Shown one piece after another: positions 24,554 to 33,669 of a DNA stretch of 64,000 nt. How positions within the stretch are numbered: the first letter of the stretch is position 1; each line of letters opens with the position of its first letter. Under the pieces are notes generated by a model that worked only from the letters and a program-made list of their open reading frames with translations, did no database searches and was not told the origin of the DNA. The position numbers were made by a program, and so were the translations under genes. The stretch is from assembly GCA_026388155.1 (NCBI GenBank), contig JAPLKI010000007.1, forward strand, positions 62,001-126,000. The letters run 5' to 3'. This DNA is from Elusimicrobiota bacterium (GTDB lineage Bacteria; Elusimicrobiota; Elusimicrobia; Elusimicrobiales; UBA9959).

Positions 24554-24979
24554 GTGGCACATCCTTTCCCCCTGCCACCGCCGCCCAATTTCAGGGTGGC
24601 GCAAGTGGAGCCGACGTATATACGGCTTACCTGGTCCGATTACCCGGTGGAGTTTAAGGCAAACCGCCGGTTACGCGGGTTCAGGCTTTATAAATCGGCA
24701 GTCAAGAATGAATTAGGCCGGCGAATAGCCGATGAGAAAACTTTGGGCACGGGAGTATTCCATTATGACGACCATGAGCCTGACGCGGGCCCGACAAGGT
24801 TTTACACCATGGTCGCAGTTGAAGACTCCGGCTGGGGCGATGGCTTATTCGGTGTCGGGCCATACGGCCAACCCGATCCCGGCGGCTTTGATCTGATGCC
24901 TTTTAATACCCGCCCTTGGGGCGCACCCGTGAGAGGCTGGAGCGAAGCGCCCTATGGCAGCGAGCCTTATGGCTTTTAG
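24554..24979 (+). CDS. Fibronectin type III-like structural protein
   Basis: 141 residues starting with GTG at 24554 behind GAGGAGA. The first 100 residues read as an FN3-like fold (PPNFRVAQVEPTYIRLTWSDYP, LRGFRLYKSA, FYTMVAVEDSGWGDG), followed by a Gly/Pro/Tyr-rich tail. Placed directly after the capsid genes, it may decorate the head surface. FN3 domains on phage particles often bind carbohydrates. Confidence 0.7.
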   Translation: MAHPFPLPPPPNFRVAQVEPTYIRLTWSDYPVEFKANRRLRGFRLYKSAVKNELGRRIADEKTLGTGVFHYDDHEPDAGPTRFYTMVAVEDSGWGDGLFGVGPYGQPDPGGFDLMPFNTRPWGAPVRGWSEAPYGSEPYGF

Positions 24980-24990
24980 GATGATTGAAT

Positions 24991-26748
24991 ATGGCTGAGA
25001 CTCTAAGCGATAAACTTAAACTGTCCAAGCGTGACACCGGCGACCTTAACTGGGGCCAGGGCGCGAACGCGAACCTGGACTCTATCGATGCGCACGTCCA
25101 GCAAGCACTGTTAAGGCCACCCCGAACGCTAATCGCTACTCTTGGCAGCGGCGGGGTCGGCGCCAACCTGTCGGGCAATACCGCTTATTTATATAAGGTA
25201 ACAGCGGTCAATACCGCAGGCGAGACTACCGAAGGCACAATACCGGCAATCGTAGAAGCGCAGGTTACCCAACCGGTAACACCGCTGCCGGTCATCATCC
25301 AGTGGGAAACGGTCAAAGGCGCAACCGGTTACAAGATTTATAAGTCCACAGCATCCGGCCAGGAGAAGTTTCTGGCTTCCGTATCCGGCGAATCCACCGC
25401 CACCTATACTGACAGCGGCAATACCGCGACCAATCCAGCAATTTCGGTTCCGGTCTCAAACTCGGCCAAGACCTCAGTGTCAAAGATCATCGCCGGAACA
25501 AATATGACGATTTCGCCTTCAGACGGCACGGGTGATGTGACCGTCAATGCCACAAACCAGACACCGGTCGACGCGTCGGACACGGTCAAAGGCATCGCCA
25601 AGCTTTCCGTAGCTCCGGCTTTGGCCGCCAACCCCATCGCAGTTGGCGACAACGATGCCAGAAACACCAACGCAAGGACACCGACAGGCACGGCAAGCGG
25701 CGACCTCAGCGGGTCATATCCCGGTCCCACGGTTTCAAAAGTCAACGGCACCAGCGTACCGGCAGCCCCTTCTGCTGGACAGGTTTTGACGGCGACCAGC
25801 GCGACAGCAGCGGCGTGGCAAGCCCCAGCTGGCGGCGGCGGTTATTCAACAACCGTGGTGCCAGCGCCTACCGGAGTGGCCGCGACCGACACGGCGAATA
25901 TCCAGACCGCATTGAATGCCAAGGGCGTTTATACCGGCGCGAGCACTGTTGTTTTGCGGGAGGGCACATACATTGTTAACGCCACCTTGAACATCCCGGA
26001 TAACACGATACTTAAAGGCCAGGGCATGAACGCCACAATAATCAAGGCCGATGCCGCCCTTGGGGCGGTTCCGATAATCAGCCATATCGGGAATGGCACC
26101 TATATTGAGCTTAGGGACTTCAAGGTCAACTGTTTCTTTTCGGGGCGCGGGGCGGTTGCGTCTAACGATATCTCGCTTAGCGGCCGCCTGACACGCCTTG
26201 AACGAATCTGCATGGTCGGCCACACAGCTTCCACGGGCGCATTTTCCGCGATACGGCTGGTGTGCGGCTCAAGTGCCGTAGGTGGCTCGGTAATCCGTGA
26301 TTGCGAGTTTCAGGTTATGGGTGATATGGGCTCAGCAGCGCCTGCCTGCGGGAGCGGATACATCAGCGCGAACTCTGTGCTTATCCAGGGATGCGTATTC
26401 CGCGCTTATTCCGGTGATATCACGCTCATTCACGGCAGTCCGGGCACGAATAACAACGGCAGGGTCGCCATAATCGACAACGAGTTCCATCTTCTGTCCA
26501 GCAACATCACGTACCTGATCAAAATGTATACCGGCATCGTGGCGCACAACAGGTTTTACCGCGAGTCGGGAACAACCACGGAATCCGTCAGCACTGCCGG
26601 TATAACCGCGACAAACATATCAGTCACCGGCAATGTCGCACTGAATTCAGGCAACGGGGCGATCAATGCTTATGGCACGCTTATAACTGTAACCGGCAAT
26701 GTCGGCTTTAGCGCATACACCGGGGGAACTCCGGTAAACAACGTCTGA
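24991..26748 (+). CDS. Fibre/spike protein with FN3 domain and beta-helix
   Basis: 585 residues from ATG 24991. It has a short N-terminal anchor (LKLSKRDTGDLNWGQGANANLDSIDAHV, common in phage fibre heads), an FN3-like domain (residues about 40-140, with VKGATGYKIYKSTASGQEKFL), a Gly/Ser/Thr/Pro-rich collagen-like linker, and a right-handed beta-helix from about residue 300 (TANIQTALNAKGVYTG... ILKGQGMNATIIKAD ... repeated IxxNxF turns), as in tailspikes. It probably binds or degrades a surface glycan. It lies in the head cluster, not with the tail genes. Confidence 0.8.
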   Translation: MAETLSDKLKLSKRDTGDLNWGQGANANLDSIDAHVQQALLRPPRTLIATLGSGGVGANLSGNTAYLYKVTAVNTAGETTEGTIPAIVEAQVTQPVTPLPVIIQWETVKGATGYKIYKSTASGQEKFLASVSGESTATYTDSGNTATNPAISVPVSNSAKTSVSKIIAGTNMTISPSDGTGDVTVNATNQTPVDASDTVKGIAKLSVAPALAANPIAVGDNDARNTNARTPTGTASGDLSGSYPGPTVSKVNGTSVPAAPSAGQVLTATSATAAAWQAPAGGGGYSTTVVPAPTGVAATDTANIQTALNAKGVYTGASTVVLREGTYIVNATLNIPDNTILKGQGMNATIIKADAALGAVPIISHIGNGTYIELRDFKVNCFFSGRGAVASNDISLSGRLTRLERICMVGHTASTGAFSAIRLVCGSSAVGGSVIRDCEFQVMGDMGSAAPACGSGYISANSVLIQGCVFRAYSGDITLIHGSPGTNNNGRVAIIDNEFHLLSSNITYLIKMYTGIVAHNRFYRESGTTTESVSTAGITATNISVTGNVALNSGNGAINAYGTLITVTGNVGFSAYTGGTPVNNV

Positions 26749-26773
26749 TAGTCAAAAAAAGGAGAAATAATAT

Positions 26774-28105
26774 ATGGCAACTCTTGAATCCCAACTTTCG
26801 CAACAGGTCTTAGGCAATCTTGCGGCCGACATTCTGTCGGCGGAGCCCGCTATCCTGGGGCTTATACAGGCCAGCCAGTTCATTGACGGCCCGACGCCGA
26901 AAGGCAAGACGCGCATAACTCTTAACTGGACGGCTCCAACCAAAAACGAGTTTATAGGTGGCGAGCTGCTTAAAAACCCGGATGGCACGCCCGACCTTGC
27001 GGACGGCGCGGCGAATGCCGTTCATGAAACACAGTTCGACCCAATAGCGGCAGGCTCATTTACCGTCTTTGAAAGAACCTCCGCGTCATCCAACACGAAG
27101 ACGCTTACGGCATCAACGGTTCACGGCCAGCGCATCATAAACATAGGCACGCCGGTTCCCGTCGATATCATAGTCGGCGCCAAGATACTCATCGATGACG
27201 GCGTGACCAACAAAGAAGAGTATGTGGGCGTTAAAGCGGTAAACACGTCTACCGGTGACATCACTCTCACGGACGGCCTTTTCTATCCACACGCTTCGGG
27301 AGCAGTGGTCAAGCAGACTGTTGTGATTACCAAGACTCTGTCAACGCATTACAACCTTGATTTGTCTACCGGCGTTCTGACTGAGTTAGCCGGTGGATTC
27401 ACCGCAGGCAACAGGATCGCTATGCGCTATCAGGGAGTGCTGCAGGACCTTGACCATTATGAGCTTTACCGCGTGCCGGGCAATGCGCCTGTCTCAATCC
27501 CCACAAAAGTGAACGTGTTGGCGGCGGCCGGCGTTTCCGCTGTCAGCTCGGCAATCCTGTCAACCGCTACTTCGTTTCAGGACCAGACACCACTGGACCC
27601 GGACAACGGCAAGGACTTCACGTATTACCTGTTCGCCGTGGACGATCAGGGCAACGCCTCCAATCTTATAAGCGAGGTGATGACAGCCAATCCGCACATG
27701 GCATTCGTCGAGCTTATCCCGACCGTTCCGCAGAATCTTTCTCTTGATGTGTCGAGCAACAAGGTCAATATAACGTGGGACGCGGTCTCGGATGCGAACG
27801 CCAACGGCTACAACATCTTCCGCGCGCCCGGCTCGTCATTCGACCCCGCGCAGGCGCTCAAGGTCAACTCAACGCTTATCGCAAAAGGCACGGGCCGGGT
27901 AAGTTTTGACGACAGCGCGAGCAATGCGTCCAACCGCAGGCCTTCCGCTCAAGTGCCCTATCCGCTGGACGGCCAGACCTATAGCTACAAGGTTGAAGCC
28001 GAGGACACCACAACGTATTGGACTGACGGGACATCCAATATCCCTACGCTGGACACAAGCGCGTCAAAGACCTCAGGCACGGGTGACGGCACGGGTGGGA
28101 GATAA
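26774..28105 (+). CDS. Large structural protein with FN3-like repeats
   Basis: 443 residues behind AAAGGAG. The middle region resembles a beta-sandwich (HGQRIINIGTPVPVDIIVGAKILIDDGV). Two FN3-like units follow (DHYELYRVPGNAPVSI..., VSSNKVNITWDAVSDANANGYNIFRAPGSSF). The C-terminus is Thr/Gly/Ser-rich. With the two preceding genes it forms an FN3-rich set between the capsid and connector genes. Probably a virion surface protein; whether on head or tail is not decided by sequence. Confidence 0.7.
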   Translation: MATLESQLSQQVLGNLAADILSAEPAILGLIQASQFIDGPTPKGKTRITLNWTAPTKNEFIGGELLKNPDGTPDLADGAANAVHETQFDPIAAGSFTVFERTSASSNTKTLTASTVHGQRIINIGTPVPVDIIVGAKILIDDGVTNKEEYVGVKAVNTSTGDITLTDGLFYPHASGAVVKQTVVITKTLSTHYNLDLSTGVLTELAGGFTAGNRIAMRYQGVLQDLDHYELYRVPGNAPVSIPTKVNVLAAAGVSAVSSAILSTATSFQDQTPLDPDNGKDFTYYLFAVDDQGNASNLISEVMTANPHMAFVELIPTVPQNLSLDVSSNKVNITWDAVSDANANGYNIFRAPGSSFDPAQALKVNSTLIAKGTGRVSFDDSASNASNRRPSAQVPYPLDGQTYSYKVEAEDTTTYWTDGTSNIPTLDTSASKTSGTGDGTGGR

Positions 28106-28111
28106 CCTCTC

Positions 28112-28435
28112 ATGGCAGAGGACAACGACAATGCCGTTCTGCACGTTAACCAACCGGGGCAAGCGCCCAGGGCGATTGTGTTTCTTGACAAAACACAGCG
28201 CCCTTTGACTCCGGCGGAGGCTAAACGCGCACGGTTCATCAAAAACCTGAAAAACAACTATGCCCGGCTGAACGAAGCGCTGGCTTTCTTTGAATACTTC
28301 GCCGCCATCTGCGAACTTTCATTGGAACGCAGGGAGTCAATACGCAAGGCTAACAAGGAGGCTATTGATGAACTGAGCAGGAACTTCGAGGATAAACTGG
28401 CCGAGTATGACAGACGGCGAAAGGGGGTCGTGTAA
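28112..28435 (+). CDS. Small helical phage protein, unknown
   Basis: 107 residues behind GGAGA. A short beta segment (AVLHVNQPGQAPRAIVFLDK) is followed by a long charged helix, probably coiled coil (residues 30-105). The next gene starts 1 nt after its stop. No family is recognised; it may be a connector accessory. Confidence 0.65.
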   Translation: MAEDNDNAVLHVNQPGQAPRAIVFLDKTQRPLTPAEAKRARFIKNLKNNYARLNEALAFFEYFAAICELSLERRESIRKANKEAIDELSRNFEDKLAEYDRRRKGVV

Positions 28436-28436
28436 G

Positions 28437-29030
28437 ATGGCGACGCTGGCCTCTTTACTCTCACAGGCGGTCATGGCTGTTATTCCGACAGCCTACACGA
28501 CACCAGCGCTCGTTTCCAAGATGACCGGCGGTGAAGTGCCGGAGGAAGACATCCTTCCCGAGTGGATAGAGGCCGCCACCGAAGAGATTGACCGGCGCTC
28601 AGGCATGTGCTTCCGCACTAAGCAGTTCACGAATGTCTTAGACGGCGACGGTTCCGACGCTATTTTTCTGGACTGTTTCCCGATCCTTGAGATTGACTCG
28701 TTTGAGATAGACGGCGACGAAATCCAGCCGAAAGATTACGTCCTTAAAAAGGCAACTGGAATCATACGGCTTAAAAGCCATCTTACGCCGTATGGGATAG
28801 CCAATGTAATCGTTAGCGGCATTCACGGCTATGCCAAAGTCCCGGCTTTAGTCCAGAAGATAGCCACGCTCATAGTAGCAAAGACAGCGCTGTCGGCCAG
28901 GTTCGAGCCGTTGGTTGACAGCGAGAATATAGGCGATTTCTCGCAGACACGCACTTTCAAGAAGCTAAACGACGAACTGGACAGGGCATGGGACACGCTG
29001 GGTAAGCGGTTCAGGATATTCACCCTATGA
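28437..29030 (+). CDS. Head-tail connector (gp6/adaptor-like)
   Basis: 197 residues from ATG 28437. The pattern of a helical adaptor: EDILPEWIEAATEEIDRRSGMCF, then a beta excursion (IFLDCFPILEIDSFEIDGDEI, YVLKKATGIIRL), then VPALVQKIATLIVAKTALSARF and the C-terminal helix. This is the layout of phage head-tail adaptor proteins that dock under the portal. It overlaps the next gene (ATGA). Confidence 0.72.
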   Translation: MATLASLLSQAVMAVIPTAYTTPALVSKMTGGEVPEEDILPEWIEAATEEIDRRSGMCFRTKQFTNVLDGDGSDAIFLDCFPILEIDSFEIDGDEIQPKDYVLKKATGIIRLKSHLTPYGIANVIVSGIHGYAKVPALVQKIATLIVAKTALSARFEPLVDSENIGDFSQTRTFKKLNDELDRAWDTLGKRFRIFTL

Positions 29031-29350
29031 TTGAAACGCGGCTTTTGACTGAGAATATTACCATCCGCAAGCCTGTCCAGCGGTTTGCGACCGGCACCAG
29101 GCAGCCGGTATTCGACTATCAGGCAATCGCCACCGGAGTTAAAGCCCGGTTCAACCCGGGCGGCACCGCCTCAAGCCGGAATGTGCTGGGGCAAACGCCT
29201 AAACACTCGTTTCGGCTGTTTCTGAATCCGACCGAGCTAAAAGAGAACTACGAAGTAATGCGCGAGTCGGACGGTGAGCTGTTTACCGTAACCGGGGTCA
29301 AGAATTTTTGGAACCACCACCTGGAAGCCACGCTGGAGGAGAAGAAGTGA
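29027..29350 (+). CDS. Head closure protein (SPP1 gp16-like)
   Basis: 107 residues overlapping the adaptor gene by 4 nt. A small beta-barrel with TENITIRKPVQRFATGTRQPVFDYQ at the start and GELFTVTGVKNFWNHHLEATLEE at the end, typical of head-tail joining proteins. Its stop overlaps the GTG of the next gene. Confidence 0.7.
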   Translation: MIETRLLTENITIRKPVQRFATGTRQPVFDYQAIATGVKARFNPGGTASSRNVLGQTPKHSFRLFLNPTELKENYEVMRESDGELFTVTGVKNFWNHHLEATLEEKK

Positions 29351-29835
29351 TACGCATTGTGTTGAAAGAGAAAGGCGAAATAACCAAACTCCTGCCGCAA
29401 CTGCCGCAGCGATTGCGCGGGGCTATTGTGCGAGCCATGCGTGAGTCGGCGGTTCTCCTGCAAAGCTATGCCAAGCTCTACGCGCCTGTATTCAGGGGAC
29501 TCCTGCGCGTTTCCATAGCCCAGAACGTATCGGAAGAAGGCAACCGGATAACCGGCGAGGTCGGCTCAGGTTTGGCCTATGCCTCCGTGATTGAAGAAGG
29601 CAGAAACCCGTGGTCCGGCGCTATGCCGCCGCCGTCAGGCGATTTACGGACCTGGGCGCGGCGTAAACTGGGCGATGAGCGGCTTGCGTTTGTGGTAGCC
29701 AGAGCCATCAAGCGGCGCGGGTTCAGGGCGCAGCCGTATCTGAAACCCGCGTTATTGGGCGCAACGCCACGGATTCAGATGATCTTCCAGTCGCGTATTT
29801 TGGAAGCGCTGCAGCAGGCGGGAGGCACACTCTAA
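29347..29835 (+). CDS. HK97 gp10-like tail completion protein
   Basis: 162 residues starting with GTG 29347 (GGAGGAG upstream, start overlapping the preceding TGA). The features LLQSYAKLYAPVFRGLLRVSIAQNV, YASVIEEGRNPW and GFRAQPYLKPAL match the gp10/HK97 family, which joins head and tail. The ATG at 29308 in the same frame lies deep in the previous gene and is not used here. Confidence 0.8.
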   Translation: MIRIVLKEKGEITKLLPQLPQRLRGAIVRAMRESAVLLQSYAKLYAPVFRGLLRVSIAQNVSEEGNRITGEVGSGLAYASVIEEGRNPWSGAMPPPSGDLRTWARRKLGDERLAFVVARAIKRRGFRAQPYLKPALLGATPRIQMIFQSRILEALQQAGGTL

Positions 29836-30326
29836 TGCCTGCGCCACGACTGCACGAAACGCTTATCGCCGACAGAATCGTCGAGCTCATAGACCAGAAC
29901 CTGGCCGATCAGTTGGGCCTTAAGGTTATCGCCATCGGCGCGTTGGAGTTCTTCCCGGCGTTGGAAAATCTGGTAAATAATGTCCCAGCGGTGTTTGTAA
30001 AACCCGCACCCGCGACAAATCTTGAACGCATCACAACCGGCCAGACTTACAGGATCGTCTACGGCTTTAGAATAGTATTCGTTAAATCGTTCGGCCCCGG
30101 TGAGGAGATAGTCAAAACAAAAACTGTGGAAACGCAGAAAATAGCCGAGCTGCTTATAGACAACGTGGACCTGGGCGGGCTGTCATTACCCAACGGGCAG
30201 GTGCTGTTCTCAAGTCTGAAGGCGATTGAATGGGAGCCGCCAGAGGATAATCTGGTCGCCACCATCAACGCCAATATGACAGCGGCCGCTCTGGTATTCA
30301 CCGTGGAAACCACAAGCCGTAAATAG
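29835..30326 (+). CDS. Tail terminator/completion protein
   Basis: 163 residues, start overlapping the previous stop (TAATG), GGAGG upstream. An alpha/beta layout with an N-terminal helix (ADRIVELIDQNLADQLG), a central beta sheet (YRIVYGFRIVFVKSF) and a C-terminal strand ending LVFTVET fits tail terminator proteins, and the position between the gp10-like and tail tube genes supports this. Confidence 0.65.
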   Translation: MPAPRLHETLIADRIVELIDQNLADQLGLKVIAIGALEFFPALENLVNNVPAVFVKPAPATNLERITTGQTYRIVYGFRIVFVKSFGPGEEIVKTKTVETQKIAELLIDNVDLGGLSLPNGQVLFSSLKAIEWEPPEDNLVATINANMTAAALVFTVETTSRK

Positions 30327-30341
30327 TGAAGGAGATAAAAT

Positions 30342-31304
30342 ATGCCTTTTGCAACAGAAAATCAAAAATATGGATTCAAGAAAGAAGCCACCCGGGGAAT
30401 AGCCGAGGCCACGCCGCAGAAGTTTTTGGCGGTCGGAGCTGAAGCGCTGCTGGATTATAAATCCCTGCTCATCGCCGATGACAAAATCAGAGGCTCAAAA
30501 GAGGTTTTCCCTTCCGCCACTGGAATACGTGAAGGCGGCGGGACGCTGCCTGCCATTGACCTGGAAGCAGACACCTTAGGCGATCTATTACTCGGCTGTC
30601 TCGGCAAGGTGACAACGACTCAACCCGACGCTATCAACTCGCCGACAGTTTTTAAGCATACCTTCAAGCCTGACAATAGGGTGCAGTTCCCGTCATTCAC
30701 ATATTTTGTGGACAGGGGGCTTGGCATCAAACGCTATCCGCTCACAGTAATAAAGAAGCTGACAATGGCCGGCTCGGTTGACGGCAAAGGCCAGGTGGCG
30801 GCAGATGTGCTGTTTAAGACCGAAGAAACCACGTCAGCTTTCTCGGCGGTATTTGGCACACCCAAACCTTTGATGTTCTTCCAGACCGAATTTAAGCTGG
30901 ACGGGGTTTTAAGCCAGGACGTCAAAAGCTGGACTTTGAGCATTGATAACGCCTCAGCAGCGCACAGAACACTGAGCCAGTCCAGAGACCCGAAGGACAT
31001 AGTATCCTCCGGCAGATTCGCGATAGAAGGCGGCTATGAAATATATTTTGAGACCGAAGCCAACCGGCAGAAATTCCTGGATAACCTGCCGCAGGCCATT
31101 GATTTAGCTCTGACCGGCGATATCATTGAGGACGCTTTCAAGAGCAAGCTGGAGTTGAGCATCCCGAAAGCCAAATATACCGCCTATGCATTCGGCACGT
31201 TGGAAGGGCTGTTCGGCTCAGCCGTAGCCTTCCAGGCCGAGCTGGACCCCGCCTTGGGTTACAGCCTGCAGGCCGTCCTAACGAACGGAGTAACGGGGTA
31301 TTGA
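30342..31304 (+). CDS. Major tail tube protein
   Basis: 320 residues behind GAAGGAG. Matches the phage_tail_tube_2-like layout: YGFKKEATRGIAEATPQKFLAVGAEALLDYK, IREGGGTLPAIDLEAD, GRFAIEGGYEIYFETEANRQKFLDN. It is a long version of the family. With no sheath gene nearby, it should form the tube of a flexible non-contractile tail. Confidence 0.82.
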   Translation: MPFATENQKYGFKKEATRGIAEATPQKFLAVGAEALLDYKSLLIADDKIRGSKEVFPSATGIREGGGTLPAIDLEADTLGDLLLGCLGKVTTTQPDAINSPTVFKHTFKPDNRVQFPSFTYFVDRGLGIKRYPLTVIKKLTMAGSVDGKGQVAADVLFKTEETTSAFSAVFGTPKPLMFFQTEFKLDGVLSQDVKSWTLSIDNASAAHRTLSQSRDPKDIVSSGRFAIEGGYEIYFETEANRQKFLDNLPQAIDLALTGDIIEDAFKSKLELSIPKAKYTAYAFGTLEGLFGSAVAFQAELDPALGYSLQAVLTNGVTGY

Positions 31305-31306
31305 TT

Positions 31307-31684
31307 ATGCTTGAACCTGTTTCAGCAACTGAGCTTAAGGAACGGTTGAAGAAAGAGAAAACCGTTGAGGTCTGCGGCCTGGCGTTCAGGATACGACGGG
31401 TGCCGCTGCTGTTTCTTGGCGATGAAACCGCTGATTTCTGGAGCCTTGCCCGCCAGGGCAAAGACGCGCTGGCTAAACGCATAAATGAGTTGATAGCCAA
31501 TCCCAAGTTGCCGCAGTTCCGGCGAGTGCTGTTATACGGAATCATTTCACCTAAAATTGGCGTTGGTGACGGTGATCGTGACGCGGTCCCGGTAGACGCA
31601 ATCCTTGCCGAGTATCCGCTGGCCGTCGGGCTTTACGTTGAGATCATAAATTTCACACTTGATTCCATCCCCAAGGAGGCTTAA
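31307..31684 (+). CDS. Tail assembly chaperone
   Basis: 125 residues from ATG 31307; the previous gene ends 3 nt upstream. Small, helical, placed between tail tube and tape measure where assembly chaperones lie. It has LKKEKTVEVCGLAFRIRRVPLLFLGDE and FRRVLLYGIISPKIG. No slippery heptamer is visible near its end, and no second overlapping frame precedes the tape measure gene, so it seems to lack the usual frameshifted partner. Confidence 0.65.
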   Translation: MLEPVSATELKERLKKEKTVEVCGLAFRIRRVPLLFLGDETADFWSLARQGKDALAKRINELIANPKLPQFRRVLLYGIISPKIGVGDGDRDAVPVDAILAEYPLAVGLYVEIINFTLDSIPKEA

Positions 31685-31686
31685 TC

Positions 31687-33669
31687 ATGGCTGGCTTCGA
31701 GATACTATTCGAGGCCGTGGATCAGGCGTCCCCTGCCATTCAGAAGCTTTCCCAACAACTCCTCGATGCCGCGCAGCGCTCTGATAAGTTCGCTGGCATG
31801 GTTGAAAAATCCACCACGCGGGCCGATAAGGCCTTCACGGCACTCCCCCCCAAAGTTAACGCTACAGCACAATCAATGACGGCGGTCCAAGGTGCGGCAG
31901 GCCAGCTTATGAACCAGTTGGCTGGCTTTGCCACGGTCGCCGGGATAGCGGCTTTCTTTAAGTCCGCAGCAGACGCGGCCTCAGGGGAAGAGGACGCTTT
32001 AAGACGGCTCCAGTTTGCGGTTGAAGCAACCGGCGGCTCTTTTGGCAAGGAAAAAGAACGCATCATGGCGTTCGCGCAAGAGCAGCAAGCCCTGACCAGG
32101 TTTTCAGATACGGACACTTATGAGGCCCTTGGCAAGCTTACCAGAATTACAGGCGATGCCGGACAAGCCATGCAGGCGACAAAACTGGCATTCGGGTTAG
32201 CGTCCGCGTCAGGCAAGGACTTCAACCAAGTCCTGGAACTCCTTGGTCCCATCTTAAATGGTGACTCCAGTCGCATGAGAGCGCTTAAGACCGAGTTCGG
32301 CGCATTCATAGGAGATGCGAACACTTCACAGGAAGTTATAGATGCCCTCTCAAAAAAGTTTCTGGGCGCGGCTGAAAGAGAGACCGGTTTTTCACAACAA
32401 CTCCAAACCTCACGAAACCGGCTGGACGATTTCAAAGAGGTCGTCGGCATGGGTGTATTACCCGTTTTTAACTTCTTGCTGGCCGCGCTCTTAAAAGGGA
32501 CACAATTTTTTGAGGTCCTCGGCGTAGTCATGGCTAACTGGGGCGCTAAGGCGATGGTAATCATTGAGCAGACTGCCAGCGGCTGGGGCGCTATCTTCAA
32601 GGGGCAATTCGACCGGCTGCCGGATATCGTGCAGGATGCCAATGTAAAGATGCAGGCCATAGAGGAGGCATCAGTTGAGCAGGCAGCCGAGGTTCACAAG
32701 CGTTATTCAGATGAGCGCCAAGAGCTGATCACACAGGAAGTTGAGCTTAAAGCCAAGGTTACCGAGAAATCAATCCAGGACTCGCAAAAAGAAGCAGACG
32801 AGAAAAAACGCCAAGCGCAAGACGCGCATGACAAGCTAATCCAGCTTGACGCGGAACGCCTGGAATCCGAGGGGCAGAATCTGGAATCCAGGCTGATGCT
32901 CATTGAGCAGGAGAAGGCTCAACGGCTACAGCAATTTGAGGACTTGCGAACCAAGGGCTTAATAACCGAGGACGAGCTTACCGCAGCCAGGATGAACGCG
33001 ACAGCCATTTCTATTGCGGAATCCCAGAAGGCAAGGGATGCCATAAACGGCGACCTCATAATGGTACACGACACTCAAAAGGCTGTATCGGAAGCCTTTG
33101 CCTCTTCATTCTCCGGTGCCGTGGCTGACATGATCCTGCAAGGCAAGAGTTTCGAAGATGCCTGGAAAGCCGTAATGAATACGGTCTTAAGGACAGCCAT
33201 TGAAACTTTTACCCGCATAGCCGTAGAGAGAGCATTGTCAGACTCCGCAACATCATCTGCGGCGGCAGCCTCTGGTGGCATTGGTGGCGGGCTTTTAACT
33301 GCCGGTTTCATGGCTATCGCGCCTTCGATATCCAAAGGGTTGAAGAAGATTTTTGGCTTTGCCGAGGGCGCTATCGTCACAAAGCCTGTCCTGGCAACCA
33401 TCGCGGAAAACGGCCCTGAGGCAGTTATACCGCTTGACCAGTTAGACAAGTTTAGCGGTGACGTATCTGGCGGGAACATATCTGGCGGAGACGTAAGCGT
33501 GTCAGTCATACAACACAACACTATTACGGTCACTGGCGTAGGCGATGAACAGGTAAGGCAGTTAATGCGGCGTATGTCTGAGGTTACCCGCTCTGGCGCA
33601 GCCGAGGGCGCGGAACTTGTTAAATCCATCATCTCAAAGCAGGGACGGCTGTCCAAGGAAGCCGTATGA
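31687..33669 (+). CDS. Tape measure protein
   Basis: 660 residues behind AAGGAGG, 2 nt after the chaperone stop. Mostly helical with long coiled coils (residues 330-470, Glu/Lys/Gln-rich). Hydrophobic stretches occur near FATVAGIAAFF, VLPVFNFLLAALL and GGIGGGLLTAGFMAIAPS. The end has the GPEAVIPLDQL motif of many tape measures. It sets tail length, here by a shortish protein. It overlaps the tail tip gene (ATGA). Confidence 0.88.
   Translation: MAGFEILFEAVDQASPAIQKLSQQLLDAAQRSDKFAGMVEKSTTRADKAFTALPPKVNATAQSMTAVQGAAGQLMNQLAGFATVAGIAAFFKSAADAASGEEDALRRLQFAVEATGGSFGKEKERIMAFAQEQQALTRFSDTDTYEALGKLTRITGDAGQAMQATKLAFGLASASGKDFNQVLELLGPILNGDSSRMRALKTEFGAFIGDANTSQEVIDALSKKFLGAAERETGFSQQLQTSRNRLDDFKEVVGMGVLPVFNFLLAALLKGTQFFEVLGVVMANWGAKAMVIIEQTASGWGAIFKGQFDRLPDIVQDANVKMQAIEEASVEQAAEVHKRYSDERQELITQEVELKAKVTEKSIQDSQKEADEKKRQAQDAHDKLIQLDAERLESEGQNLESRLMLIEQEKAQRLQQFEDLRTKGLITEDELTAARMNATAISIAESQKARDAINGDLIMVHDTQKAVSEAFASSFSGAVADMILQGKSFEDAWKAVMNTVLRTAIETFTRIAVERALSDSATSSAAAASGGIGGGLLTAGFMAIAPSISKGLKKIFGFAEGAIVTKPVLATIAENGPEAVIPLDQLDKFSGDVSGGNISGGDVSVSVIQHNTITVTGVGDEQVRQLMRRMSEVTRSGAAEGAELVKSIISKQGRLSKEAV

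Noticed and set aside
31307-31700. Programmed frameshift in the tail assembly chaperone
   Set aside because: No slippery heptamer is visible at the end of the gene and the tape measure starts 2 nt after its stop, leaving no room for a second overlapping frame.
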